A stretch of DNA of 64,000 nucleotides from Bacillota bacterium (GCA_023426125.1 JAFABI010000063.1:124001-188000), one strand, 5' to 3'. Positions 42,656-52,139 are shown, numbered from the stretch's first letter. Made by a program: numbers and translations. The notes: generated by a model from the letters alone, not told the origin.

Positions 42656-43867
42656 ATGTCAATAACAAACAAATATTCAGGAATTTCAACGAACCTGATC
42701 CATGTCGGGGAAAGGCCGGACCCTACTACCGGGTCTGTGGTTCCGCCGATCTATCAAACCACTACCTTTGCCTTTGATACCAATGAAAATATATTCGACC
42801 TTATGGAAGGCCGCTCTCCCGGTTACATATATACCCGCTACGGCAACCCCAACTATGCGATGGCAGAGGCGAAAATTGCCCATTTGGAGGAAGGCGAAAA
42901 CGCACTCGTCTTGGCTTCGGGGATGGCTGCAACATCTACAGCATTGATGGCTATCTTAAAAGCCGGCGACCACTTGATCACCCATGCGGATATCTATGGA
43001 GGCAGTTTCGGCCTGTTTTATGAAATACTGCCCCGCTTCGGGGTTGAAGTGAGCTTTGTAGATTTCAGCGATCTTGTAAAGATTGAGAACGCAATTAAAA
43101 AGAATACAAAGGTGATTTTCTTTGAAACGCCCAGCAATCCATCTTTACAGGTTTTTGATATCAGGAAAATTTCTGAATTGGCACATAGCAATGGGATTCA
43201 GGTTGTTGTGGACAATACCTTTGCTACCCCATACAATCAAAAGCCGCTGGAATTAGGAGCTGATATCGTTGTTCATAGCTGCACGAAATTTCTCAACGGA
43301 CACAGTGATGTAATGGCGGGCGCTATCGTAGGGAAAGCGGATTATATCGCTGAATGCGTCAATGTCTTTCGGAAGCTCGGTGGTAATCTGAATGGAATTG
43401 ATACCTGGCTGCTGATACGGGGCATGAAAACCTTCGGGCTTAGAATGGAACGGCATAACCAAAACGGCCAAAAGGTCGCTGAGTTTTTAAGCAAGCATCC
43501 TTTGGTAGAAAAAGTGTTTTATCCCGGACTGCCGGAGCATGAGGGATATGAATTGGCAAAAAGCCAGATGACCGGCTTCGGCAGCGTCATGAGCGTTGAG
43601 CTCAAAGGTGGCCAGGAAACTGTAAATGCAGTTCTGAATAGAGCGAAGCTGTTCACCAGAGCGGTTAGCCTGGGATCGGTGGAATCTCTGATTACACAGC
43701 CTATCGCCGCCGTTCACTTTAACGTGCCTGCCGAATACCGCAAAATGGGCAGAATCAGTGACAATCTGATCAGAATTTCTGTAGGTATCGAGGAACCCGA
43801 AGACATTATTGCTGATTTGGAGCAAGCCTTGGATGTTGAAACGGAGTGGAGCAATTATGTTATTTAG
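42656..43867 (+). CDS. Cystathionine/methionine gamma-lyase-like PLP enzyme
   Basis: This 403-residue enzyme is a second Cys/Met metabolism PLP protein, different from its neighbour in lacking the MetY insertion. Key parts are YIYTRYGNPNYAMAEAKIA (phosphate-binding Tyr/Arg) and the Schiff-base Lys in HSCTKFLNGHSD near residue 208. Methionine gamma-lyase, cystathionine gamma-lyase and cystathionine gamma-synthase share this frame. If a lyase, it would release methanethiol or sulfide. It lies 49 bases after the metY-like gene and its end overlaps the methyltransferase start by 11 nt. Confidence 0.85.
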   Translation: MSITNKYSGISTNLIHVGERPDPTTGSVVPPIYQTTTFAFDTNENIFDLMEGRSPGYIYTRYGNPNYAMAEAKIAHLEEGENALVLASGMAATSTALMAILKAGDHLITHADIYGGSFGLFYEILPRFGVEVSFVDFSDLVKIENAIKKNTKVIFFETPSNPSLQVFDIRKISELAHSNGIQVVVDNTFATPYNQKPLELGADIVVHSCTKFLNGHSDVMAGAIVGKADYIAECVNVFRKLGGNLNGIDTWLLIRGMKTFGLRMERHNQNGQKVAEFLSKHPLVEKVFYPGLPEHEGYELAKSQMTGFGSVMSVELKGGQETVNAVLNRAKLFTRAVSLGSVESLITQPIAAVHFNVPAEYRKMGRISDNLIRISVGIEEPEDIIADLEQALDVETEWSNYVI

Positions 43868-44462
43868 GGAAACCGGTATGCCGGATGAGCAAACATGGGA
43901 TACCTACTTTGATCCGGTCAATACATTGCTCCAATTAGGTGTTAGTCAACATATCCGCACTTTGATTGATATTGGGTGCGGGTATGGCACCTTTTTAATT
44001 CCTGCGTCAACGCTGATTGCTGGGACTGCCATTGGAATTGATATCAACGAAAGGATGCTGCAAGTATGCGAACAGAAGGTGCGGGAGCAAGTAATTCAAA
44101 ATGTAGTCCTTCTTCATGGGGATATTACTGCGGAGCAAACAACCAATAATCTGAAAAACCAAGGGGCAAGTATTGATTTCATTACCATGTTTAATATCCT
44201 GCACTGCGAACAACCGGTAGAACTGCTTGAAACAGCCTGCCAGTTACTAGACGATAACGGAAAAGTCGGTGTTATTCACTGGATATACGGAGATACTCCC
44301 CGTGGGCCGTCTATGGATATACGGCCTACACCGGAAATGATTTGTACATGGGCTGAAAAAGCGGGTTTCATTTTAGAAAAACAGGTGGATCTCCAGCCTT
44401 ATCATTATGGACTGGTGTTTGAAAAGGCCGCACATACGACGCCGGAGGGAGGTATCGAATGA
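43857..44462 (+). CDS. SAM-dependent methyltransferase
   Basis: This 201-residue class I methyltransferase has the SAM-binding motif IDIGCGYGTFLIP near residues 38-50 and the acidic residue ending the second strand in IGIDINERML. It begins inside the end of the gamma-lyase gene and its own stop codon overlaps the start of the TDT transporter gene (ATGA), so translation of all three is probably coupled. The pairing recalls TehB-TehA, where TehB methylates tellurite, but the similarity to TehB is not proven. Thiols, sulfide or chalcogen oxyanions are possible substrates. Confidence 0.8.
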   Translation: MLFRETGMPDEQTWDTYFDPVNTLLQLGVSQHIRTLIDIGCGYGTFLIPASTLIAGTAIGIDINERMLQVCEQKVREQVIQNVVLLHGDITAEQTTNNLKNQGASIDFITMFNILHCEQPVELLETACQLLDDNGKVGVIHWIYGDTPRGPSMDIRPTPEMICTWAEKAGFILEKQVDLQPYHYGLVFEKAAHTTPEGGIE

Positions 44463-45502
44463 GTATTGAAACAAAAAAAGAAATAAAAGTATCTACTGAA
44501 CAAATACAAGAGAATATTATGCTCGTACCCAAAGAGGGTAATACGTTGAGAAGGATCGCAAGCAAAACCCCAATACCTCTTTCGGGGCTGATGCTTGGGT
44601 TGTCGTCCACTGGAAATATGGTTCCTGAGTACCGCTGGTTTTTCGGCTTCTTTGCCTTTGCCATACTGGTGATCCTGATCAACAAGCTTGTCTTTGATTG
44701 GGGTAATATTAAGAACGAACTGAAAAACCCGGCAGTTACCGGTATCGCCTGCACCTTTCCTATGGCTGTTGCCGTCTTATCCACTTATGTCCGGCCATAC
44801 CATTACAATGTCGCTCTGGCAGTGTGGATCACGGCGGTAGCTATCCATTCGGTTCTGATGATTTACTTTGCTGCCCTGGCCATTGTTAAGTTTGATGTAA
44901 AGAAGTGCTTGCCGTGCTACTTCATTGTTTACGTCGGCTTCTCGGTGAACGCATTCATTGCTCCCCTGTATGGGCAACTGCTCCTCGGTCAAGTGGTGTT
45001 CTGGTTCGGCCTTGTGTCATTTCTTGCCCTATTCCCGCCGTTACTGTATCGCGTGGCGGTGGTTAAGGGTCTGCCGGAGCCACTCATACCCACGGTGGTC
45101 ATTTTTGCCTCACCGGCCAGCGTTGTCCTCAACGGCTACATCAATGTCTACGGCGCATCTGGAGCCGAGTGGATGGTGTGGGTACTGTTTGCTTTCTCCC
45201 TGTTGTTTTGGGTGGGTTCTTTGACCCAAATTCCCAGGATATTTAGGCTGAAATTTTACCCAAGTTATGCATCGCTTACCTTCCCAATGGTCATCACAGG
45301 CATTGCGATAAAAGGCACCTACCAGTATTTCGTGAATGTTGGTAATGAAATCGCTTGGCTACAATACCTTGCCTGGATTACGTTTTCCTTTGCCGTTGTC
45401 TTGGTTCTGTATGTTCTCATCAGCTACATTAACAATTACTTTATCGGACCATTGAAAGAACGATGCAGTCTAAAACAGGCTTCAACCTGTGAAGTGGAAT
45501 AA
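44459..45502 (+). CDS. TDT-family transporter (TehA/SSU1-like)
   Basis: This 347-residue protein has about ten membrane helices and belongs to the tellurite-resistance/dicarboxylate transporter (TDT) family, which includes TehA, the malate transporter Mae1 and the sulfite exporter SSU1. Typical parts are the N-terminal IPLSGLMLGLSSTGNM and ITGIAIKGTYQYF near the end. In this cluster an anion channel for sulfite, sulfide or a methylated product would make sense. It is coupled by a 4-base overlap to the methyltransferase gene. Confidence 0.85.
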   Translation: MSIETKKEIKVSTEQIQENIMLVPKEGNTLRRIASKTPIPLSGLMLGLSSTGNMVPEYRWFFGFFAFAILVILINKLVFDWGNIKNELKNPAVTGIACTFPMAVAVLSTYVRPYHYNVALAVWITAVAIHSVLMIYFAALAIVKFDVKKCLPCYFIVYVGFSVNAFIAPLYGQLLLGQVVFWFGLVSFLALFPPLLYRVAVVKGLPEPLIPTVVIFASPASVVLNGYINVYGASGAEWMVWVLFAFSLLFWVGSLTQIPRIFRLKFYPSYASLTFPMVITGIAIKGTYQYFVNVGNEIAWLQYLAWITFSFAVVLVLYVLISYINNYFIGPLKERCSLKQASTCEVE

Positions 45503-45564
45503 TAGAACATTCTTAATGGTTTCTACCATCTATTAATAGACATGATAGTTAAGAAATAACAAAA

Positions 45565-45595
45565 AGAGATAGTAGAATGCAAGGCTGCTATCTCT
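45565..45595 (+). terminator. Hairpin between TDT and DsrE-like genes
   Basis: AGAGATAGTAG pairs with CTGCTATCTCT (one G-U) around a 9-nt loop. The T-run is missing. It lies in a 147-base gap, so it may be a weak terminator or an mRNA-stability element. Confidence 0.45.
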
Positions 45596-45649
45596 GAATA
45601 TTCGCTATAAGTTCTCTTGCAAAACTTATTATACGAGGAGGATTTCATT

Positions 45650-45970
45650 ATGAAGCTCGGGATCTTTGTTGAAACCAAAGAATATGAAAAGGCTTGGAAT
45701 GGGTTCCGGTTTGCTGTAACAGCAAAAAGGCAGGGACATGAAGTAAAAGTATTTCTCATGGGAGAAGGGGTGGAATGCCCTACGCTTACGCATGAAAAAT
45801 TTAACGTTGCAGAGCAAGTGGACGCTTTTTCAAAAGAGGGAGGAGAAATTTTAGCATGCGGCACCTGCATGCGATCCAGAAACATAGGAGGGACGGAGGT
45901 TTGCCCGATTTCCAACATGAATGCTCTGATAGAGATGGTGGAATGGGCTGATAAAACACTTACAATTTAA
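45650..45970 (+). CDS. DsrE-family sulfur-relay-like protein
   Basis: This 106-residue protein shows the DsrE/DsrF-like fold pattern: MKLGIFVETKEYEKAWNGFR, VKVFLMGEGVECP and the Cys-rich stretch ILACGTCMRSRNI. DsrE-type proteins hold persulfide sulfur on a conserved Cys and pass it on. The CGTC pair is at the right place for that. The ATG has AGGAGG 8 nt upstream. It fits the persulfide theme given by the regulator and the cysteine desulfurase. Confidence 0.85.
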   Translation: MKLGIFVETKEYEKAWNGFRFAVTAKRQGHEVKVFLMGEGVECPTLTHEKFNVAEQVDAFSKEGGEILACGTCMRSRNIGGTEVCPISNMNALIEMVEWADKTLTI

Positions 45971-45990
45971 ACAAAGGAAGGATATCAATA

Positions 45991-46866
45991 TTGGAATTAC
46001 AAGCTGACGATTCAATACCACGATGTTCTGAGGTTTCACAAGCTTTTGGGAACTTTGTTTTAAGGAACTCTCATCCTACATTGCCGCTGCTTGATCACCC
46101 GCACGAAGCGCCCACGGTATTCCATCCGGAAGATGTTGTAGATGTGGTACGACAGCAGCGGCAGTTACCCGCTGCCGGGCTTCCAACGGTCTGTATCCTA
46201 GATTTTGACGGCGACCTGACCGATGAGCTTATACAGGCGCAAAGAGTTTGTCCTGTCCCTTCTTGGGCATGCTTCCATACCAGTATGTGGGCGCTGGAAG
46301 TCGATGGGCAGATGTGTGGCATTATTCCCCGTACCATTGGAGGTCCTTACGCGGTCTTGGTGGCCGAGCAATTACTTGTCAGCGGAGTACGGGCTATTGT
46401 TGGTCTGACCTCCGCAGGCCGGATCGGATCGACGCTGCCGGTTCCGGGCCTTGTAGTTGTTGACAGGGCTATCCGGGACGAAGGCACCAGCCTTCATTAT
46501 TTGCCGCCAAGCGATATTGTGTCCGCACCAAAACAGATGGCAGATGCGCTTGAGAAACACTGCAAAAGTCTGGCTTTGCCTGTCCGCCGCGGCTTAGTAT
46601 GGACGACCGACGCTCCATATCGGGAAACGGCAGAGCAGACTGAGCGATATGGGGCAATTGGAACGCTGGCAGTGGAAATGCAGGCCGCTTCCCTCTTTGC
46701 ATTCGCAGCGGCACGGGGAGCGGTTGTCGGGGTGGTCGCCCATGTTACGAATGACGTTACTGATGAGATAGACCGCGATAGTGAAACATTTGATAAAGGC
46801 ACCAATGACTCTCAAATTGATTTACTCAAAGCGGTATGCCGGAGCGCATTGAGTGTGACAGAATAA
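45991..46866 (+). CDS. Nucleoside phosphorylase-family protein
   Basis: This 291-residue protein belongs to the PNP/UDP phosphorylase family. Markers are RTIGGPYAVLVAEQLLVSGV and GLTSAGRIGSTLPVPGLVVV, then VEMQAASLFAFAAARG, whose Glu and Met contact the ribose. It starts with TTG after AAGGAAGG. In a cluster with two methyltransferases it could clear methylthioadenosine or adenosylhomocysteine, but the specificity residues do not settle this. Uridine or purine nucleosides are possible too. Confidence 0.75.
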   Translation: MELQADDSIPRCSEVSQAFGNFVLRNSHPTLPLLDHPHEAPTVFHPEDVVDVVRQQRQLPAAGLPTVCILDFDGDLTDELIQAQRVCPVPSWACFHTSMWALEVDGQMCGIIPRTIGGPYAVLVAEQLLVSGVRAIVGLTSAGRIGSTLPVPGLVVVDRAIRDEGTSLHYLPPSDIVSAPKQMADALEKHCKSLALPVRRGLVWTTDAPYRETAEQTERYGAIGTLAVEMQAASLFAFAAARGAVVGVVAHVTNDVTDEIDRDSETFDKGTNDSQIDLLKAVCRSALSVTE

Positions 46867-46955
46867 TGCGCCTTGTAATGATCAGATAATCAAACAGGCT
46901 GATAAATAAAACAGTTACATTTTTTAGAACAAAAATAAGAAAAGAGGTTGTATTT

Positions 46956-47897
46956 ATGTCAAAAATCGCGAACAACATTACTGAGCTAATTGGAAACACT
47001 CCCTTACTGAAACTGAACAAATACGCTTCCGAATTGGGACTGGAAGCAACAATCATCGGCAAATTGGAATCTTTCAATCCGTTAAGCAGCGTGAAAGACC
47101 GGATTGCCTATGCCATGATTGATGACGCGGAGAAAAAAGGTCTTATCAATAAAGACACGGTTATCATTGAACCGTCCAGCGGCAACACCGGTGTGGGCCT
47201 TGCCTACGTTGCCGCTGCCAAGGGATACCGGCTGATTATTACCCTGCCGGAAAATTTCAGTGTTGAACGAAGAAAAATCATGAAAGCCCTGGGTGCCGAG
47301 CTGGTTCTTACGCCTGCAGCAGAAGGAATTCCGGGCACAATTAAAAAAGCGGAAGAACTGGCTGCGGAGACACCGAATTCTTTTTTACCCCAGCAATTTG
47401 CGAATCCTGCAAACCCCGAAATCCACAGACGTACCACGGCAGAAGAAATCTGGAGAGATACGGACGGTGCTGTAGATATCTTTGTGGCCGGTGTGGGAAC
47501 AGGCGGCACCATTACCGGCGTAGGCGAGGTTTTGAAGGAGCGGAATCCTAACCTGAAAATCGTTGCCGTGGAGCCGTTCAGCTCACCGGTGCTGTCCGGC
47601 GGAAAAAGAGGACCGCATAAACTGCAAGGAATCGGTGCTGGCTTTATTCCTGATATCCTCAACCGTTCCGTTATCGACGAAATTATTCAGGTAAAGAACG
47701 AGGAAGCGGAGGCCACTACCAGACAACTTGCCAAAATCGAAGGCGTTTTTGTTGGAATATCATCGGGAGCAGCAGCCTTTGCCGCAGCCCAGGTAGCCAA
47801 AAGGCCGGAGAACCAAGGAAAGAACATTGTTGTCATATTCCCCGATACGGGAGAAAGATATCTCTCAACGCCATTGTTTGATGACAGTGCGGAATAA
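46956..47897 (+). CDS. cysK: Cysteine synthase (O-acetylserine sulfhydrylase)
   Basis: This 313-residue PLP enzyme makes cysteine from O-acetylserine and sulfide. The PLP Lys is in [13 protein letters not shown] near residue 46, the substrate loop [18 protein letters not shown] near 73-90, the phosphate-binding [12 protein letters not shown] near 177-188, and the C-terminal [14 protein letters not shown] ends as in CysK. GAGG precedes the ATG. A cysE serine acetyltransferase gene is not in the window, so the substrate must come from the host. Confidence 0.95.
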   Translation: MSKIANNITELIGNTPLLKLNKYASELGLEATIIGKLESFNPLSSVKDRIAYAMIDDAEKKGLINKDTVIIEPSSGNTGVGLAYVAAAKGYRLIITLPENFSVERRKIMKALGAELVLTPAAEGIPGTIKKAEELAAETPNSFLPQQFANPANPEIHRRTTAEEIWRDTDGAVDIFVAGVGTGGTITGVGEVLKERNPNLKIVAVEPFSSPVLSGGKRGPHKLQGIGAGFIPDILNRSVIDEIIQVKNEEAEATTRQLAKIEGVFVGISSGAAAFAAAQVAKRPENQGKNIVVIFPDTGERYLSTPLFDDSAE

Positions 47898-47920
47898 ATA
47901 GTAATACTGGAGGACTACAA

Positions 47921-48253
47921 ATGAAAGTTGGTATTATTCGATGTATGCAGACAGAAGATTATTGTCCCGGAGCCACCGATTTCAAGATGATACGAGAGAA
48001 AAAAGGTGTATTTGAGGGTGTTGAGGAAGAAATCGAGTTAGTCGGTTTTATAAACTGCGGTGGCTGTCCGGGCAAAAAGTCGGTACTTAGAGCAAGAGAA
48101 TTGGTAAAAAGGGGTGCCGATACAATCGTGTTTGCCTCCTGTATTCAGAAGGGCACTCCGATTGGATATCCATGCCCCTTTGCCAAAAAAATGAAAGATA
48201 TCATTTCTAAGGATTTAGGGGAGCAAATTAAAATATTAGATTATACCCACTAA
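47921..48253 (+). CDS. CGGC-domain protein
   Basis: This 110-residue protein shows the pattern of the CGGC domain: MKVGIIRCMQTEDYCPGATD, then GFINCGGCPGKKSVLRAREL and FASCIQKGTPIGYPCPF. Six or seven cysteines could bind metal or carry sulfur. The family is uncharacterised. It lies 24 bases after cysK with GGAGG before the ATG and is probably co-transcribed with it. Confidence 0.85.
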   Translation: MKVGIIRCMQTEDYCPGATDFKMIREKKGVFEGVEEEIELVGFINCGGCPGKKSVLRARELVKRGADTIVFASCIQKGTPIGYPCPFAKKMKDIISKDLGEQIKILDYTH

Positions 48254-48277
48254 ATCAGATGAGTGGCATAGGTGGGC

Positions 48278-48325
48278 AAAGGCATATTGTCGTGGCACTG
48301 CTGAACAATATGCCTTTGCTATTTA
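48278..48325 (+). terminator. Hairpin after the CGGC gene
   Basis: AAAGGCATATTGT and ACAATATGCCTTT form a perfect 13-bp stem around 14 nt, followed by GCTATTTATTT. It probably ends the first part of the cargo operon. Confidence 0.7.
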
Positions 48326-48371
48326 TTTCGCTGTACTAGAAAATACAGATTTAACGAAGGGAGAGGATACA

Positions 48372-49682
48372 ATGTCTTACAAGAAAGACTTACAAAATCA
48401 ACCGGAATGGCTTCAAGAGTATGTGAATTCACCGGAGAAGCAAAGAAAATTATTCAAGCGCACCATCATTGCCGTGATGCTTTCCCAAATTTTCGGTGGA
48501 GCAGGTCTTGCTGCCGGAGTTACTGTAGGCGCTCTTTTGGCTCAGGATATGCTGGGCACCGATAATCTTGCGGGCATTCCTATGGCCTTGTTTACACTTG
48601 GTTCTGCCGGTGCCGCTATGCTGGTGGGATGGCTCTCTCAACAGTTCGGACGTCGTTTGGGACTTGGTGCCGGATTCCTGGCAGGCGGCATCGGTGCTGC
48701 CGGAATTGTCATTGCAGCGGCGGCAAACAGTATCCCCCTATTTTTTATTTCCCTGCTTATTTACGGATCAGGTACGGCTACCAATCTCCAAGCCCGTTAT
48801 GCGGGCACAGACTTAGCCGGTCCCAAAGAGCGCGCGACGGCAGCAAGCAGGGCGATGGTTGCCACAACCTTTGGTGCGGTAGCCGGTCCCAACTTGGCTG
48901 ACAGCATGGGAACCTTTGCGGAGTCCATTGGAGTTCCGAGTCTGGCCGGTATCTTTATATTGGCAGCGGCGGCTTACACCCTTGCCGGAATAGCGCTATT
49001 TCTATTCCTTCGTCCTGATCCCCTGCTTGTTTCAAATGCAATTGCACAAAAAGAAAAGGCAAGAGAAGAACAAGTTCAATCGGATGCGGCGAGTGGCTTG
49101 TCGGCAGACAAACGCGGAGTTATGGTTGGCGCAGCCGTTATGATATTGGCTCAAATTATTATGATTCTCATTATGACCATGACACCGGTTCATATGAAGC
49201 ACCACGGACACGGCCTGGGTCAAGTGGGACTGGTAATCGGTATGCACATTGGCTCCATGTATCTTCCTTCCTTGATAACCGGCGTTATTGCGGATAAAAT
49301 CGGGCGAAAAAAGATGGCGATTGCTTCCAGTATTACGTTCGTGCTTGCCGCCCTCATCGCCGCTACTGCGCCACCGCAATCTATGGCGCTGCTTATCATA
49401 GCTCTCGCCTTGCTTGGATTGGGATGGAACATGGGAATTATCAGCGGTACGGCAACGATTGTGGATTCGACTGTCCCCTCGAACCGGGCGAAAATACAGG
49501 GTTCTATTGATGTGTTCGTTTCGCTGGGAGGGGCAACGGCTGGCTTAGTATCCGGTTTTATTGTTGCCCAATCCAGTTATGCCGCGCTTTCTCTCTTAGG
49601 CGGATTGATTGCGCTTCTGCTTACCGTGATTATGCTGTGGTCCAGCTCAAATAAAAAGCAAACAGGCAATATATCAAAATAG
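48372..49682 (+). CDS. MFS transporter
   Basis: This 436-residue protein has twelve predicted helices. The motif between helices 2 and 3 is GWLSQQFGRRLGLGAGFLAG and between helices 8 and 9 GVIADKIGRKKMAIASS, the two halves of the major facilitator signature. A His-rich loop (MKHHGHGLGQ) lies near the middle and might bind a metal. Helices 1 and 2 are rich in Gly and Ala. Substrate is unknown; export of a sulfur or amino acid compound would fit the cluster. GGGAGAGG precedes the ATG. Confidence 0.88.
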   Translation: MSYKKDLQNQPEWLQEYVNSPEKQRKLFKRTIIAVMLSQIFGGAGLAAGVTVGALLAQDMLGTDNLAGIPMALFTLGSAGAAMLVGWLSQQFGRRLGLGAGFLAGGIGAAGIVIAAAANSIPLFFISLLIYGSGTATNLQARYAGTDLAGPKERATAASRAMVATTFGAVAGPNLADSMGTFAESIGVPSLAGIFILAAAAYTLAGIALFLFLRPDPLLVSNAIAQKEKAREEQVQSDAASGLSADKRGVMVGAAVMILAQIIMILIMTMTPVHMKHHGHGLGQVGLVIGMHIGSMYLPSLITGVIADKIGRKKMAIASSITFVLAALIAATAPPQSMALLIIALALLGLGWNMGIISGTATIVDSTVPSNRAKIQGSIDVFVSLGGATAGLVSGFIVAQSSYAALSLLGGLIALLLTVIMLWSSSNKKQTGNISK

Positions 49683-49758
49683 CGTATTGCCTTCCGAAAC
49701 AGATACAAACAGCATACCTGTCTCGTATAAATTACCTTAACAAAAGGAGAAAAAGGAA

Positions 49759-50316
49759 ATGAACAATTTTGAAATACCATCGGAAGTTATTGAAGAATCA
49801 CGCAAAGAACTGTTTGCGAAATTCAAGTATTTAGGAATAAAGGCTCCTACCGTTCCCTATCCGGCCTCACAATCTGTTGAGGAAGGAAAAATCCTCAGAG
49901 GTCAAATGAGTGGCACTTTCACGAAAAATCTCTTGTTGAAGGATAAAAAGGACCATTTGTTTTTATTGTCTGTGTTTGAAGACCTCACGCTTGACTTAAA
50001 AACACTGCACAAAAAAATTGGAGCGAACGGGCGCCTTGGGTTTGCATCTTCTGAATTGATGATTGATCTTCTTGGTGTCATGCCGGGGGCATTAACCCCG
50101 CTGTCAATTATGAATGATATAAATAACCGGATAACGGTTGTGATAGATGCCTCATTGATGGAGGCCGAGCAGGTGAATTTCCATCCCCTTATAAACACAG
50201 AAAGCACAGGGTTACATCCGCAGGAGCTTGTGAAATTCATTCAGTCTTGCGAGCATGAACCTGTGCTTGTAGATTTTGACGCAGATACAAACAACTCAGA
50301 TTTGACAAACTGTTGA
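49759..50316 (+). CDS. YbaK/ProX-type aminoacyl-tRNA deacylase
   Basis: This 185-residue protein is a trans-editing domain of the YbaK/ProX family. The block [20 protein letters not shown], with the catalytic Lys, and [19 protein letters not shown] fit the ProX/PrdX branch. Such proteins remove wrongly attached Ala or Cys from tRNA-Pro. In a cluster that raises the cysteine pool, protection from Cys-tRNA-Pro would be a sensible partner function. A branch acting on Ala-tRNA-Pro is equally possible from sequence. Confidence 0.85.
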   Translation: MNNFEIPSEVIEESRKELFAKFKYLGIKAPTVPYPASQSVEEGKILRGQMSGTFTKNLLLKDKKDHLFLLSVFEDLTLDLKTLHKKIGANGRLGFASSELMIDLLGVMPGALTPLSIMNDINNRITVVIDASLMEAEQVNFHPLINTESTGLHPQELVKFIQSCEHEPVLVDFDADTNNSDLTNC

Positions 50317-50329
50317 AGGAGTCCAACCT

Positions 50330-51265
50330 ATGCCTATTTTAGTACCGAAGGGGTTACCCGCGTATAAGAAATTAAAAGATGAAAATGTATTTGTAATGAA
50401 CGAGCAAAGGGCTTCAAAACAGGATATCAGGCCGCTACATATCATAATTGCAAACCTAATGCCTACGAAGGTAGTTACGGAAACGCAATTGATCAGGATG
50501 CTGGCAAATACGCCGCTTCAGGTAGACCTCCATCTCTTGACGATGGATTCCCATGCATCAAAGAATACCGATAAACGTCATCTGGAGAATTTCTATAAAA
50601 CCTTTGAGGAAATCAAAAACCAGCATTTTGACGGTATGATCATAACCGGTGCTCCAGTGGAGTTTCTTCCCTTTGAAGAAGTTGATTACTGGAAGGAGCT
50701 TACGGAAATCTTTGAATATGGCAAAACCAATGTATTCAGTACCTTTCATATCTGTTGGGGTGCTCAAGCAGCTCTTTATCATCATTACGGTATCAATAAA
50801 TACATCATGCCTGAAAAACTTTTTGGCGTATTTAGGCATGAACTGAGGGACAGGAAATCAGAACTGACGAGAGGCTTCGACGATGAATTCTACGCGCCTC
50901 ATTCCAGGCACTCGCAGATTAAAAAGGAAGATATCCTTAAAATCCGTAATCTGGAGATATTAGCGGAATCAGAGGAAACCGGCCCATATATCATCGCTTC
51001 TAAAGATAAAAGAAGAATCTTTGTACAGGGTCATATGGAATATGACCGGGAGACGTTAAATCTCGAATATGAAAGAGACATAAAAAAGGGTTTGAATATT
51101 GACGTGCCTAAGAATTATTTCAAAGAGGATGATCCCACTAAGGGCATTGTTGTGAAATGGAGCGGCCATGCGAATCTATTCTTTGCAAACTGGCTAAATT
51201 ATGTATATCAGGAAACACCGTTTGACATAAAAATGCTGGAACCTATAATTGGAAATAAGGAATGA
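50330..51265 (+). CDS. metA: Homoserine O-acyltransferase (MetA family), predicted acetyl-CoA specific
   Basis: This 311-residue enzyme activates homoserine for sulfur insertion. The catalytic Cys is in [11 protein letters not shown] near residue 142, with the His in HSRHSQI and a Glu in HMEYDRETL. Residue 111 is Glu (GAPVE) where the succinyl-specific Escherichia coli enzyme has Gly; Glu at this place is linked to acetyl-CoA use. The product would be O-acetylhomoserine, the substrate of the MetY-like enzyme in the same cluster. It lies 13 bases after the deacylase gene and overlaps the next gene by 4 nt. Confidence 0.93.
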   Translation: MPILVPKGLPAYKKLKDENVFVMNEQRASKQDIRPLHIIIANLMPTKVVTETQLIRMLANTPLQVDLHLLTMDSHASKNTDKRHLENFYKTFEEIKNQHFDGMIITGAPVEFLPFEEVDYWKELTEIFEYGKTNVFSTFHICWGAQAALYHHYGINKYIMPEKLFGVFRHELRDRKSELTRGFDDEFYAPHSRHSQIKKEDILKIRNLEILAESEETGPYIIASKDKRRIFVQGHMEYDRETLNLEYERDIKKGLNIDVPKNYFKEDDPTKGIVVKWSGHANLFFANWLNYVYQETPFDIKMLEPIIGNKE

Positions 51266-51891
51266 TTGAAATGCCGAAAACCAAACCGTTTGATGAAAAT
51301 AGCAGCGAATATGACCGTTGGTATATTGAAAATAAAAACATATACGATTCAGAGCTTAACGCATTGCAAATCTTTATACCTCCAGGATTACACGGCGTTG
51401 ATATAGGCGTCGGAACTGGCAGGTTTGCAAAAGCTCTGTGTATCGCAACGGGTGTTGAGCCGTCTCATTGTATGGCCGAAATTGCGAGAAGCCGCGGAAT
51501 AAAAGTTTTAGATGGAATCGCCGAAAATCTTCCGATGGGCAATGCAGAATTTGATTTTGCTTTAATGATCACAGCAATATGTTTTTTCGATGATGTCAAA
51601 AAGGCATTTAAAGAAGCCTATAGGGTTTTAAAAAGTGACGGCTTTCTGGTCGTGGCCTTTATAGATAAAGAAAGCAAACTTGGAAGATTATACGAGAAGC
51701 ATAAACAAGATAGTGAGTTTTACAAAGACGCAACCTTTTATTCGGTAAAAGAGGTAACGGATTTCTTAATCGTCGGAGGATTTAAAAATTTTGAATACAG
51801 GCAAACTATTTATAGTTTGGAGAATATTCCGCATGTGGTTGAGCCTGGATATGGGCTGGGGAGCTTCATTGTGGTCAAAGCTACGAAATAA
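51262..51891 (+). CDS. SAM-dependent methyltransferase
   Basis: This 209-residue class I methyltransferase has the SAM motif [15 protein letters not shown] near residues 44-58 and the acidic turn in [10 protein letters not shown]. The post-motif region [20 protein letters not shown] is normal for small-molecule methyltransferases of the UbiE/Methyltransf_11 type. Its start overlaps the metA stop by 4 nt, so it is coupled to it. It is the last gene of the sulfur cluster before a duplicated ICE fragment. Substrate unknown; a sulfur or selenium compound is possible. Confidence 0.8.
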   Translation: MIEMPKTKPFDENSSEYDRWYIENKNIYDSELNALQIFIPPGLHGVDIGVGTGRFAKALCIATGVEPSHCMAEIARSRGIKVLDGIAENLPMGNAEFDFALMITAICFFDDVKKAFKEAYRVLKSDGFLVVAFIDKESKLGRLYEKHKQDSEFYKDATFYSVKEVTDFLIVGGFKNFEYRQTIYSLENIPHVVEPGYGLGSFIVVKATK

Positions 51892-51893
51892 GG

Positions 51894-52139
51894 TGACTGC
51901 GCGCATGCAAAATCTGACGGGCATGTTGCCCGTCAGACTACATTACCGGGAATCTCAAACCTGTAATCAGGAACGTAAATATTGGTCGTACTTGTCGCTC
52001 AAGAGTTCTGCCAGTAGGTTGTTTTGGTCGTTATTAAAACCATAGATTTCAGCTTGTTCCCAAGCGGTTCGCTGGGTAATGACGATATGAAGAATATGCT
52101 CGTACCATGTTTCTGTTTCGGTACTGCCGTCCTCGTTTG
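51894..52139 (-). pseudogene. Duplicated 3' fragment of the ICE M23 peptidase gene
   Basis: Bases 51894-51947 match 53849-53902 and bases 51952-52139 match 54341-54529, with only scattered differences, in the same orientation. The segment between the two blocks (about 440 bases encoding the M23 catalytic domain) is missing. It is therefore a deleted, dead copy of the end of the conjugation operon. It carries the CTGACGGGC...GCCCGTCAG hairpin. Confidence 0.85.
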
